Of a stretch of DNA of 64,000 nt, positions 43,057-51,632 are shown piece after piece. Below the pieces are notes generated by a model that saw only the letters and a program-made list of their open reading frames with translations, was not told the DNA's origin and ran no database searches. The stretch covers positions 108,764 to 172,763 of the forward strand of contig NZ_SULH01000007.1 in NCBI RefSeq assembly GCF_007115095.1, in the 5' to 3' direction. The stretch is from Levilactobacillus enshiensis (GTDB lineage: Bacteria; Bacillota; Bacilli; Lactobacillales; Lactobacillaceae). How positions within the stretch are numbered: the stretch's first letter is position 1; the number at the start of each line of letters is the position of its first letter. A program made the translations under genes and the position numbers.

Positions 43057-45174
43057 CTAACTCGGCGCGTCACTCAGTGTCCAGACAATCGTTCCCGAAT
43101 AGTGCCCGATTGCTGAGCCATCGGTGACGGTGAGTAACATCCCCGTCCGCGGTGTCCAACTACCGACCACATCGAAGCGTCCCGCATCTTCACTATCGTC
43201 CGTAACGTGCGTTAGGACCGGCGTGGGGGTCGTCCCAATTGGAAGCGACCCGTGGCTGGTCACGTAGACCGGTTGCCCGGCCAACTGCTGCCCATCACTA
43301 GTGGTCAATGCGGTGGCTTGTGCGTTCAGCGTCCAACGAGAACCCGTTCCGCGCGTATCCTGAACAACCAGCCGCCAATCGCCGGTCCGACCGACCAACT
43401 GACTGTTACCGGTCAAGGTACTGGCTTGGAACCCCTCCTCGCTAGAAACCGTGTCAAATTTCAGCTCGCCGGTGACCGTGATGGGCACGGTCACCGTTTT
43501 AGAAACGTCACCGCTAGCTGTCACTGCAGTCAGCTTCAGCACATTTGCCCCTGGCTGTAGCTGGCTGGCAGCCAGAGAAAGGGTAAATGTCCCGTCACTT
43601 TGCGGCGTTACCCTGGCCAGGGTAGCACCATTCAGCTTCGGCGTGACGCACAATGCTGGTGGCACATTGGCACGGGTGAAGCCACCAATTTTTCCCGTCA
43701 CCGTCGTTTTCTGCAAGTCTGGTAGCACCAATGGATCTGCACTAGTCACTGCCAAATCAAGCTTAACGGCGGGCATAACGCGAAAAGTTGGCGTCGTGGC
43801 CGTGCCAACAAACGCTGATGATGCGAAGATACTGGTGACACTGGCAACCACTTGCTGGGTGCTGACTGGTAGGATCCGCCCCGTCACTTGAACCGTGGCC
43901 GACGGATTCTGCCGCGACAACGCTGACTTAAAGGCGACTGTGAGCGCGCCGTCGCGAGTCGCAGAAAGGGCGACCGTCGTGACTTGCCCATTAGCCATGG
44001 TAACCGTAGCCCGTTTGGCATACGCAATCCCTGCTGGCAAACGGAGCTGCCCACCAATCGCCGACCAGACTCGCCGACCGCCTTGGTAGTTGAGATGATA
44101 CGTCAATTGGACCTTATCTCGACTGACAACTTCATCGTCGTGGTCAACGATCTTGTCCTGCGTTAGATCCGTCAACTGCGCTGAAGTCTGCGCCGTCACC
44201 AGTCCAGGCGCGTTCTCCAAGACGACCAGGTTGTCTTCAGCATGCGTTCCCGTGGTCCCCGTGAACCCCCACCGCACACGGCCGGTATGGTCTGGATCAA
44301 TCCGCTTCGGATCGACCGCTACCGTCCGGCGAGTGCCCGGTTCAGGTGTTTCGGTCACGGGGTTTTTGTCGTTAAACGCGTACGTCATGGTCTGGGCCGT
44401 GGCGTTCCAGGTTAACGTCAAATGATGCCACGCGCCGTTAGCCAAGAAATTCGGCTGTGTCGCATCGCTGATCACGCCGCTGTGGCGCAAGCGATACCCA
44501 GTCGGCGCATTGGTCGCTGGCGGGAGCAAAGGCAGGTAACTCGTTGCCAATCCCGGATAGCCCGAGGCAATGTGGGCGGTGGTCCGACCGGCATCTAAAC
44601 CCGTGGTCAGGCGCGTCGCCTTGTCGTTGAAGTTTGTATCAAACTCCAGTGCCCAGCTATTTTGAATCGCTGTTGCGGCAATGTCCTTTGCCGACCCGAC
44701 CGCGGTGCCAGCCGCCACACCCCACACCCCGAGCGTTTCGGCACTGACAGGCGCATTCCCCCAGTCAGGCATCGCGTGGACGCCCCGGGAATCATTTTGC
44801 AACACGACAGCCATGCCATCGGTTGCAGCATTTCCCTGATCACCAAAGTAAAGCCATAGTGACAACTGTTCATTGTGCGTTAAATCAAAACTATTATCAT
44901 CCGTCGACCAAGTTGACCCAAACTGACCTGCGTTGTTTGTTACCACCGCGGCTTGCGTTCCGGGTGCTGCCGGATTCGTCGTGTTCACGACGGTAGCAGA
45001 GCTCTTACTAGTCGTTGCCACCGTTAAGATGGCATTGGGCTTGCTGAGTAAAATCCCTTGCGGCGCGGTCGCCAAGGCATGGGCAGCGTCGCTAGCCGCA
45101 TGCGCTGTGACCACACCGCTCCAACAGGTCAGGGCTAGCAGAATCAAGCCAGCGTCCAACCACCGTCTGAACAT
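43057..45174 (-). CDS. WxL-domain surface protein with L-type lectin-like N-terminus, paralogue
   Basis: 705 residues with the same plan as the gene at 40690: signal peptide ending VVTAHA|A, lectin-like domain with DGMAVVLQNDSRGVHAMP and NSWALEFDTNFND, middle domains and a C-terminal WxL domain with RWTLNAQATAL and IVWTLSDAP. The paralogues are collinear throughout but well diverged. ATG at 45174 follows GGGGGG by seven bases. 136 bases separate it from the DUF916 gene. Confidence 0.87.
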   Translation of the reverse strand: MFRRWLDAGLILLALTCWSGVVTAHAASDAAHALATAPQGILLSKPNAILTVATTSKSSATVVNTTNPAAPGTQAAVVTNNAGQFGSTWSTDDNSFDLTHNEQLSLWLYFGDQGNAATDGMAVVLQNDSRGVHAMPDWGNAPVSAETLGVWGVAAGTAVGSAKDIAATAIQNSWALEFDTNFNDKATRLTTGLDAGRTTAHIASGYPGLATSYLPLLPPATNAPTGYRLRHSGVISDATQPNFLANGAWHHLTLTWNATAQTMTYAFNDKNPVTETPEPGTRRTVAVDPKRIDPDHTGRVRWGFTGTTGTHAEDNLVVLENAPGLVTAQTSAQLTDLTQDKIVDHDDEVVSRDKVQLTYHLNYQGGRRVWSAIGGQLRLPAGIAYAKRATVTMANGQVTTVALSATRDGALTVAFKSALSRQNPSATVQVTGRILPVSTQQVVASVTSIFASSAFVGTATTPTFRVMPAVKLDLAVTSADPLVLPDLQKTTVTGKIGGFTRANVPPALCVTPKLNGATLARVTPQSDGTFTLSLAASQLQPGANVLKLTAVTASGDVSKTVTVPITVTGELKFDTVSSEEGFQASTLTGNSQLVGRTGDWRLVVQDTRGTGSRWTLNAQATALTTSDGQQLAGQPVYVTSHGSLPIGTTPTPVLTHVTDDSEDAGRFDVVGSWTPRTGMLLTVTDGSAIGHYSGTIVWTLSDAPS

Positions 45175-45310
45175 GGGAAATCCCCCCTATTCACTTACGA
45201 AAGCAGCCGCGGGTAGCATTCATCTGTAACAACCAGTATCGGTTGTGCCCACCAGGAGAATCGTTCCCGACAAAAGTAATGACCCGTGTCGCCGCCCCCC
45301 ATAGATGAAC

Positions 45311-46348
45311 CTACTCGCCGTCAGTGTCCTCATCATCGCGGTGACGGTTGCGGTACAGCAGGTAACCAATGATGGTCAGTAGCATGACAATCAGGAGGCC
45401 TAACGCTGCGTACAGCCAGTAGTTCGGCCGTTTAGCTGGCGCCAAGACCGTCTTGTTCAATCGCTTAACCGTCTGGTCTGCAATCGTGAAGTTACGGGTA
45501 AACTGCCAGGTCTGTGAACCCGCCTTAGCCGTTAGATAGAGCGTGTATTGGCCGGCGGGAAGGTTCTGGTTGCCCCACGGAATCCCAAAGTTAAAGTTAC
45601 TATTCGGCGCCATTCCCATCCCACTTTGTTGCTGCCGAATGAGAACTTTGGTCGAATCGAACTTGGTCACCCGGGCGTTGACCGTGAGTTTTTGCATAAT
45701 GCCAGGCTGCGGGTTTTGCAGATTAGCCGTGACGTAATTTCGCCGGTTGATCTGCGTGACCTTGATCTCGTGAAGCTGCATGTCGGGTAAGACCGTCTGT
45801 GTGCTCTCGCGGAGTCGTAGGCCAATGGCGTAGGCGAACGCATTTTGAATCATGATCTTCGCCGCTGTGTGTTTCGTTGCGGTTGGCACCTGCTCGACGT
45901 ACACCCCGCCTAACATAATTCCCGGTAGCCGTTTGGCAGGCATGGTGTAGGTAAACGTCACCTTTTTCTGGGCATTAGCCGCCACCGTCACCTTTTGATC
46001 AGACCCCTTAGTGAAGATGTCTCGCATGCCCACTTTTAACGAAGGGTCCAACTGAGGCTTGACCTGACTGTAATCAATCACGCCATTATCGTTCGTCACA
46101 GCCTGATTGACGCTAACCACATACTTCTGTTGCCGATTGCTCGTATTGTTGATGACAATTGCCAACTGCTGCGTTTGTCCAGGTTTGACGCGCAAAGCAA
46201 AATAATTCACCTGCTTGTCATCCTGGTTGCTTGGGAGCTCGGCTCTCACCGTGTACCCCACGCTATCCGCTAAGGCCGTTGGCATTTGCCAGATCAATCC
46301 GACTAAGGCTAGACTCAACGCGAGTAAAAGTTGCCATCCTCGTTTCAT
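45311..46348 (-). CDS. DUF916/DUF3324 protein (WxL-interacting membrane protein)
   Basis: 345 residues: signal peptide to about 28, DUF916 domain (about 30-155; VNYFALRVKPGQTQQLAIVI), DUF3324 domain (about 165-295), one membrane helix (about 310-333) and a short charged tail HRDDEDTDGE. Such proteins of csc clusters hold WxL proteins at the peptidoglycan. The start at 46348 (MKRGWQLLL) is preferred, nine bases after GGGGG. It lies between the small WxL gene and the two large WxL genes. Confidence 0.92.
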   Translation of the reverse strand: MKRGWQLLLALSLALVGLIWQMPTALADSVGYTVRAELPSNQDDKQVNYFALRVKPGQTQQLAIVINNTSNRQQKYVVSVNQAVTNDNGVIDYSQVKPQLDPSLKVGMRDIFTKGSDQKVTVAANAQKKVTFTYTMPAKRLPGIMLGGVYVEQVPTATKHTAAKIMIQNAFAYAIGLRLRESTQTVLPDMQLHEIKVTQINRRNYVTANLQNPQPGIMQKLTVNARVTKFDSTKVLIRQQQSGMGMAPNSNFNFGIPWGNQNLPAGQYTLYLTAKAGSQTWQFTRNFTIADQTVKRLNKTVLAPAKRPNYWLYAALGLLIVMLLTIIGYLLYRNRHRDDEDTDGE

Positions 46349-46501
46349 CGTTGTCATCCCCCATCAACCGCCAGAAAAATCGGTGCCACGGACATGACAC
46401 CGTCAAAACAACCTGCGCTGCTTGCTTGATGACGGCCTAGTCGCGTTACCAGCTAGCCGTCGCTTGGACCCACTTTTCAGCATCAGCACAACTCTCAAAA
46501 C

Positions 46502-47176
46502 TTACTGTGGCGTGTCGCTCAACTGCCATGTTAACGTTGAACTGTAGATACCACTGACTTGCCCAGCAGGAACCGTTAAGTTGATTTTGGCTAACCCATA
46601 CTCGGAGTCCCAAATTCCCAAGCCACCTCTAGCTGGTGCCGCCAAGACGATTTGCGACGTCCCGCTCCCATTTAAAGGTGTGCTGGTCGCCACTGGTGCT
46701 GCCGATGGGTTGCCCGTGTTGGCCGCAGCGACTTCTGGTGTCCCCAGGGTCAATTGTGCCCCACTCAGCGTGTCACCCGCTGCATCCGTAAATGGCGTGT
46801 TCTTTAACTGAACGTTCCAACCACTGCCTAAGCCAGGGTTAGAAACTTCAACCGGATTATCGGCCGAGACGGCGTAGAAACTGCCGTTGGTCTTGCCGTT
46901 AGGAGTGACATTCTTGCCAAAACTGATGTTTGGCGCCGTATCCAGAGAAATCGTGGCGTTAGGACTCGTGTCGAATTCGGCTGACGTCGTGGTACTTTGC
47001 GTCGTTACGGCCGAACTGCTACTCGTCGAACTGCTGATACTTGTCGTGGTCGCTGTCGATGAACTACTACTCGTATCAGTGGTTGCCGCGGAAACTGGTG
47101 CGGCAGCTAACAAGCCAGCGCCTAAACTCAAAACCGCCAGGCTACTGAACAGTGAAACCTTCAATTTACGAGTCAT
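46502..47176 (-). CDS. WxL-domain surface protein
   Basis: 224 residues: signal peptide ending PVSAA near 31, a Ser/Thr-rich linker (about 32-66), and one WxL domain to the end (GSGWNVQLKNTPF, STLTWQLSDTP). It attaches to peptidoglycan. ATG follows GAAGGAG. First gene of the cluster, with its own 5' region of 240 bp; the order small WxL, DUF916/DUF3324, large WxL fits a csc-type cluster without a CscD-like LPXTG gene. Confidence 0.9.
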   Translation of the reverse strand: MTRKLKVSLFSSLAVLSLGAGLLAAAPVSAATTDTSSSSSTATTTSISSSTSSSSAVTTQSTTTSAEFDTSPNATISLDTAPNISFGKNVTPNGKTNGSFYAVSADNPVEVSNPGLGSGWNVQLKNTPFTDAAGDTLSGAQLTLGTPEVAAANTGNPSAAPVATSTPLNGSGTSQIVLAAPARGGLGIWDSEYGLAKINLTVPAGQVSGIYSSTLTWQLSDTPQ

Positions 47177-47370
47177 TTTTACTCACTCCTTCATACTAAT
47201 ATCGTGATTACCAGTATTAGAGTAAACGAGGCGCTTTGGTAATGGCTAAGCCCCCCGCTAACTGACGCCCTAAATTATTCCGTGCCGGCCACGTTGTTCG
47301 CCGACTATCTGACCGAATTAACCTTTCAGTGTCCATACGCTTGATTCAATAAAGATGATAACCGCTATAA

Positions 47371-47401
47371 ATAAAAAAGACCAGCTTTTCGCCAGTCTTT
47401 C
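47371..47401 (-). terminator. terminator of the gene at 47414
   Basis: On the minus strand AAAGAC pairs with GTCTTT around a short inner stem, followed by TTTATTTAT. It begins 12 bp after the stop codon. Confidence 0.7.
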
Positions 47402-47413
47402 GTACCTAGACCT

Positions 47414-48076
47414 TTAGTGGTGAAAGTCCTCCACCTTTAAGGCCAGCAACTCATTTAACCATTGATGTGTCGCGTCATCCGCGCTTATTGAAATCTTAAA
47501 ACCAAGCGGTGAAAACAACGAACCAACTGCCGACCACTGCACCTGTCCCCCCACAAAGAAGCTGGCGGTCAACTGTTCACGCTGTGTGGGCGTGATGGGT
47601 GTCGCCATGGTCGTTAGTAAATTGACGGCCAGTTGATCGGCAACTAACCCCGCATAAGCCGTTGGTGTCAGGGACTTCACGATTTGACGGGGAACCGATA
47701 ATGGGACGACCGGACCTTCACGCAATAATAACCGTTGCCAATTCATAATCTGACCCAGCAGCAGACCATAAAATTGCCAGGGGACCTGATTACCGATACG
47801 TTTGAGGGTCGTTGCCGTGATGGCGGCGATGTCCCACTGCACCTGTTGTTCGCCTTGCGCCAGTGCCGTCTGTAGCCACTCGCTGAAGTAACGTTGCACC
47901 GTGGCATCGACCAGCGGTGGCAGCTTGCTACCCTGAACCAAATGGTAACGACCGAGTAAAAAGTCCTCGACTTGGTTCCAGTCGATGGTGCGGCTGTTCT
48001 GTTGCTGTTTACGTCGTTTGAGCTGTCGCAACTGCTTCAAGCGACTTGATTTGCCATAATTTCCTGGACGACTCAT
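47414..48076 (-). CDS. hypothetical protein
   Basis: 220 residues starting MSRPGNYGKSSRLKQL; not recognised. The first 30 residues are very basic (KQLRQLKRRKQQQN), the rest is mostly helical with amphipathic leucine-rich stretches (GLLLGQIMNWQRLLLREG). No membrane segment, signal or catalytic motif. The ATG at 48076 follows GGAGG by eight bases. It has its own terminator and stands 75 bp downstream of repeat B-2 on its strand. Confidence 0.65.
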   Translation of the reverse strand: MSRPGNYGKSSRLKQLRQLKRRKQQQNSRTIDWNQVEDFLLGRYHLVQGSKLPPLVDATVQRYFSEWLQTALAQGEQQVQWDIAAITATTLKRIGNQVPWQFYGLLLGQIMNWQRLLLREGPVVPLSVPRQIVKSLTPTAYAGLVADQLAVNLLTTMATPITPTQREQLTASFFVGGQVQWSAVGSLFSPLGFKISISADDATHQWLNELLALKVEDFHH

Positions 48077-48150
48077 GCCTTCGTCCTCCATTTCTAGATT
48101 GATTTACATTTGAAAAGCTGTCATACCTACAATTACAGGTAGCTACAGGT

Positions 48151-48333
48151 AGCTGCCGCCTTACCGTTCGCCAAACTTGGACCGGAACGCGGTGGGGAGG
48201 ACGGCCAAAGCCTGAGGAGCGGTCTTTGACCTCGCTTTGAGCCGAAAAACCACGTCTCAAAGACGCCATTTTTCAAGCAGAGCACTTGAAAAATCCCACG
48301 GCTGGGTCCAAATTTGGCTCACTCACGGCTACT
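48151..48333 (+). repeat. family B repeat, copy B-2
   Basis: GCCGCCTTACCGTTCGCC to CACTCACGGCTAC. Closing arms CTTGGACC and GGTCCAA extend into AAATTTGGC. Inner hairpins: CTTTGAG with CTCAAAG, and TTTTTCAAG with CTTGAAAAA. Followed after about 40 bp by copy A-6. Confidence 0.85.
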
Positions 48334-48369
48334 TAAGTGATTGTCAATTAGGACTGCTGTTACATTGAA

Positions 48370-48722
48370 TCCCCAACTAGATAACATAGTGGTTGGGTCG
48401 GCTTACACGGTATTCTTAGGCAACACTGAGCTTAACTATAAGCATCGTTATCAGGTGGACACAAAAATGTTAGATAATCACGGCCCTATAGCTATTATCG
48501 TGATAAACCACAATCAGCGCCGGAGGAGGCCAGGGATGGCCCCGGCTGTGAAGGTGAAGTTAGCTGGTGTTTCTCAGCCAGCTTACTTCACGGGCGCCTT
48601 TGGAGACACGCGGTCTTCGTGGCTTCAAAGCGAGCGAGAAGACTGGTATTCTTCCAGTCTGAAGCGTCCCCACAGCAGGTGGAATCCCTGGCAGCCGGAG
48701 TGCGCCCACTACACACCAGAAT
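48370..48722 (-). repeat. family A repeat, partial copy A-6 (linker and module 1)
   Basis: Linker (CGGCTTACACGG, GCATCGTTATCAG) and complete module 1, no module 2. The central hairpin is GTGAAGTTAGCTGG with CCAGCTTACTTCAC. Its outer pairs differ from those of A-7 (GTGGTG/CACCAC) on both sides. Confidence 0.83.
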
Positions 48723-48776
48723 AAGCATAACTTACAAGCACCGTTAGCTACTCAGTTAAACCACCCACAACACCGA

Positions 48777-49172
48777 TTAAGATTTCCCTTTATTTCGTTT
48801 CTTCAAAGCTTGATTGATCTTTGTCACCCGTAAATGCTGGTCAAAGGCGACGGCGAGCCACACGACCACATAGACCAAAACAAATTCGCCCCAGAAGATG
48901 AGGTCGATCGTCCATCCATTATACGCCATCAGCGCCATCATGAGAATTGCTGTTCCCACTAACTGGATGCCAAACACCAGTGGCCGCGCTAATCGTTCAT
49001 AATCCTCATCGAGAATAATACTGAGAATGCCGACAGCAGCGCTCATGAGGAGCACGCTGCTGGCCGCCTTGGGCGAAACATTTGCCGGAACCAGCCGCGT
49101 CGCAATCATTAAGAGATAGGCCACAGCACCGTAGCCCATGCCACGCATGCCATACAGAATAACCTTATTCAT
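48777..49172 (-). CDS. DUF3021 family membrane protein
   Basis: 131 residues with four predicted membrane helices (about 10-30, 38-55, 65-85, 90-112) and a basic tail (KINQALKKRNKGKS), matching DUF3021. These proteins are encoded next to LytTR regulators and are thought to hold them inactive at the membrane. It lies 12 bp after the LytTR gene and ends the operon. Confidence 0.83.
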   Translation of the reverse strand: MNKVILYGMRGMGYGAVAYLLMIATRLVPANVSPKAASSVLLMSAAVGILSIILDEDYERLARPLVFGIQLVGTAILMMALMAYNGWTIDLIFWGEFVLVYVVVWLAVAFDQHLRVTKINQALKKRNKGKS

Positions 49173-49184
49173 CGTCCGTTCCTC

Positions 49185-49640
49185 CTATAACCCCAATTGT
49201 GTCATTAACGCCTTGACATACTTACGACTCACTGCCGTTTTAACCTTATTTGTTAAAATGGCGGTCATGTTCCCCGAGAAACTATCTTCCAACGACTGGA
49301 GGTGGTCAAGGTTCAGTGCCCCGTGCTTAGAGACTTGGACGAAGTTGTCATCCCCCAAACGTTGTAGCAAATGCCGCAACGTTTCATGGGTCGTCACCGT
49401 TTCCGTTGTCGTGTACAACAACAGCGTCTCGTGCTGGACGTCGGCCAGAATAATTGCCGCCGTCTTGACCATCACCAACCGATCCGGCGTTTTCACTGGA
49501 ATAATGCCGGTATGTGGCGCTTGATACTTATCCAAGTAGGCCAAAATCGCTGCTACCGTGGCACTATTTTCTGCCGCCTGAACGACCACTAGCGGATCAT
49601 CAGCGTCGATCTCTGCGTTCTGCTCAAATTTATGGCGCAC
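49185..49640 (-). CDS. LytTR-domain DNA-binding protein
   Basis: 151 residues. The C-terminal LytTR domain (about 45-150) shows the usual strand pattern with VMVKTAAIILADVQHETLLLYTT and FVQVSKHGALNLDHLQSLE near the DNA-contacting end. There is no receiver domain, so activity is probably set by the DUF3021 partner. Direct repeats of the LytTR type lie upstream of the operon at 51464, which points to autoregulation. Confidence 0.87.
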   Translation of the reverse strand: MRHKFEQNAEIDADDPLVVVQAAENSATVAAILAYLDKYQAPHTGIIPVKTPDRLVMVKTAAIILADVQHETLLLYTTTETVTTHETLRHLLQRLGDDNFVQVSKHGALNLDHLQSLEDSFSGNMTAILTNKVKTAVSRKYVKALMTQLGL

Positions 49641-49660
49641 CCCAATCCCCCCATTTTCAC

Positions 49661-50539
49661 TTACCGTTCATGAACTACCCGCCGGTGCCGCCGCCAAACT
49701 TGGAACCACTCCGTCCCAAACGCTAGCGCCACCGCACCGATAAAGATTAACCCCATTATGTGGTAAGTTTCCTGTTGGGTCAATAAGGTTGACCAATTTA
49801 ACCGCACCCCCATCAATCGCTCAAACTGATCTCTAGCGGCCACGTGACCAGCAAAAACTGGGTTCAATTTATCAGCCATTAAGAACTGCCGGTAGAGGGC
49901 CGCCACGTAACTTCCGGGAATAAATTTGACCAAGTTCTGGGCGAACGTTGGGAGCATCCCAATGGGAATGTAGGTGCCAACCAAGAAGCCCGCTGCGGTA
50001 CCCACGATGGTGCCCAGTTTGTCGAGGCTATCCACCGAATGAATCCCACGAATGATGGCCGCATTGACCGCCGTTGCCAGTAACGAACTCGTTCCCATCA
50101 GCACAAACACGTTTAGTAAGGTCGATGCCGAAAAGGTCAGCCCGTCCGTCACGTAGAAGCCGCCCCACATGATGGCAAACATGGCGACCTGCATCAGCAT
50201 GCCAATGAATGCGGCACTGCAGAGATAACTCGCAAATAGGCGCAGCGGCCCGGCATCGGTCAGCTCCAGATCAGCGGCAATGTGCTGTTCTTTATCCGTC
50301 ACCAGCAGAGCCAGATTGGTGAGTGTCGTGGTGATTCCCGTGATGGCTAACGTTCCGGCAATCAGCCAGGTGTCGAGTAGAAGCTTCGCGTTGGGCAGCT
50401 GATGCCAACTCGCCAGCATGTTTTTCTTCAGAAAGACCAGGTAGAGAACGAATGAGATCAGTGCCCCTAAGAGTGAGAAGAAGACCCCACTGCGGTCGCG
50501 AAAGTATAAGAGCAAATTGCGTTTAATCATCGCTAACAT
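49661..50539 (-). CDS. ABC-2 type transporter permease
   Basis: 292 residues with six predicted helices, ABC-2 exporter membrane subunit (LLLYFRDRSGVFFSLLGALI start, GTYIPIGMLPTFAQNLVKFIP). Works with the ATPase encoded just upstream, one base away. The cargo is unknown; drug, peptide or lipid export is common for this family. Confidence 0.88.
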   Translation of the reverse strand: MLAMIKRNLLLYFRDRSGVFFSLLGALISFVLYLVFLKKNMLASWHQLPNAKLLLDTWLIAGTLAITGITTTLTNLALLVTDKEQHIAADLELTDAGPLRLFASYLCSAAFIGMLMQVAMFAIMWGGFYVTDGLTFSASTLLNVFVLMGTSSLLATAVNAAIIRGIHSVDSLDKLGTIVGTAAGFLVGTYIPIGMLPTFAQNLVKFIPGSYVAALYRQFLMADKLNPVFAGHVAARDQFERLMGVRLNWSTLLTQQETYHIMGLIFIGAVALAFGTEWFQVWRRHRRVVHER

Positions 50540-50540
50540 G

Positions 50541-51401
50541 TTAACGCATCCCCTTTCCCGTCAACGCCAAGAAGGCATCGTCCATGGTTCCCGGTCGAAA
50601 TTCAAAGTTGCTGATCAACGCGCGATTCGTCGTCAAAATATCGAGTGCGTCCTGCATCGTCGGTAGACTAAAGGCAATCTGTTGGTCCGTCACCCGCAGC
50701 GGTTCCCTGGCCACGTGGGCTGCGAGTTGTGGTACATCCGGTGAGGTCAGCGTCAACAGATCGGCTGCGTAGCGATCCTTGATCTCGGTCGCTGTGCCAC
50801 GGGCCAATACCCGTCCATGATCAATCACGATGACGTTATCCGCAGAATCCGCCTCATCTAAATAATGTGTGGTTAAAATAACCGTCAACCCATGCTCGCG
50901 CTGTAGCCGTTGAATCAGTGTCCAAATAGCCAGCCGCGTTTGAATATCCAGTCCCGTGGTCGGTTCGTCCAAGAAGAGAATGTCCGGTTCGTTGAGCAGT
51001 GCCCGGGCAATGTCGACCCGCCGTTTTTGACCACCAGACAAGGTACCGTAACGCTGCTTCATGAACGAGGTCAGGCCCAATTGCTCACGCAACACGGCAA
51101 CTCGGTCAGCCGGGACGTGTCGATACTGGTCCGCTCGAATCTGTAAGTTCTCCCGTACTGTGAGCATGTTATCCAAGACGCTTCCCTGAAAGACCACGCC
51201 CAACTTGGGTTGCTGATCGTAAATGATCCGTCCGGCAGTCGGCCGACTCAACCCAATCAACATGTTCATGGTCGTCGATTTGCCAGCCCCATTGGGTCCT
51301 AGTAACGCCGTAAAGCTGCCCTTCTCGATCTGTAAATTCACGTCATTGACCGCGACATGGTCCCCAAACGTCTTGGTTAGGTGTTGCGTTTCTAATAGCA
51401 T
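50541..51401 (-). CDS. ABC transporter ATP-binding protein
   Basis: 286 residues. Walker A GPNGAGKST, signature LSGGQKRR, Walker B ILFLDEPTTGLD, and H in LTTHYLDEAD; DrrA/CcmA-like. The start at 51401 (MLLETQHLTKTFG) follows AGGAG by nine bases, the upstream ATG overlapping the site. First gene of the operon ATPase-permease-LytTR-DUF3021. Confidence 0.9.
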   Translation of the reverse strand: MLLETQHLTKTFGDHVAVNDVNLQIEKGSFTALLGPNGAGKSTTMNMLIGLSRPTAGRIIYDQQPKLGVVFQGSVLDNMLTVRENLQIRADQYRHVPADRVAVLREQLGLTSFMKQRYGTLSGGQKRRVDIARALLNEPDILFLDEPTTGLDIQTRLAIWTLIQRLQREHGLTVILTTHYLDEADSADNVIVIDHGRVLARGTATEIKDRYAADLLTLTSPDVPQLAAHVAREPLRVTDQQIAFSLPTMQDALDILTTNRALISNFEFRPGTMDDAFLALTGKGMR

Positions 51402-51463
51402 CTGCCTCATCTCCTATGCCAGCAGAATACCCCATCGTGTGGCAGACGTCTTGCTGATTGGGA

Positions 51464-51493
51464 TAAGTGGTCCACTCTGCCGGCCAAGTGGTC
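51464..51493 (-). promoter_or_regulatory. LytTR-type direct repeats upstream of the ABC/LytTR operon
   Basis: On the minus strand GACCACTTG and GACCACTTA are separated by exactly 12 bp, a 21-bp period. LytTR regulators bind 9-bp direct repeats with 12-13 bp spacers. The repeats lie about 63 bp upstream of the ATPase start. TATTCT at 51424-51429 may be the -10 box. Confidence 0.7.
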
Positions 51494-51537
51494 AAAATGA
51501 CCGGGTAAAATTTGGCTTCATCTGTGATTCAGGCGAC

Positions 51538-51567
51538 AAAAAAAGATCGAGACCAATGTCCCGACCC
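51538..51567 (-). terminator. terminator of the amino acid permease gene
   Basis: On the minus strand GGTCGGGAC pairs imperfectly with GTCTCGATC, followed by seven T. It lies 65 bp after the stop at 51633. Confidence 0.7.
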
Positions 51568-51632
51568 TGTATTTGTTGGTAAAGTTGTCGCGTTTAAGCT
51601 ACTGTGCACCCCCGCGTCGATACCGGTGTATC

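Noticed and set aside
46900..47110. Ser/Thr-rich low-complexity stretch as a DNA repeat
   Set aside because: It encodes the linker of the WxL protein; codons vary and there is no exact tandem unit.
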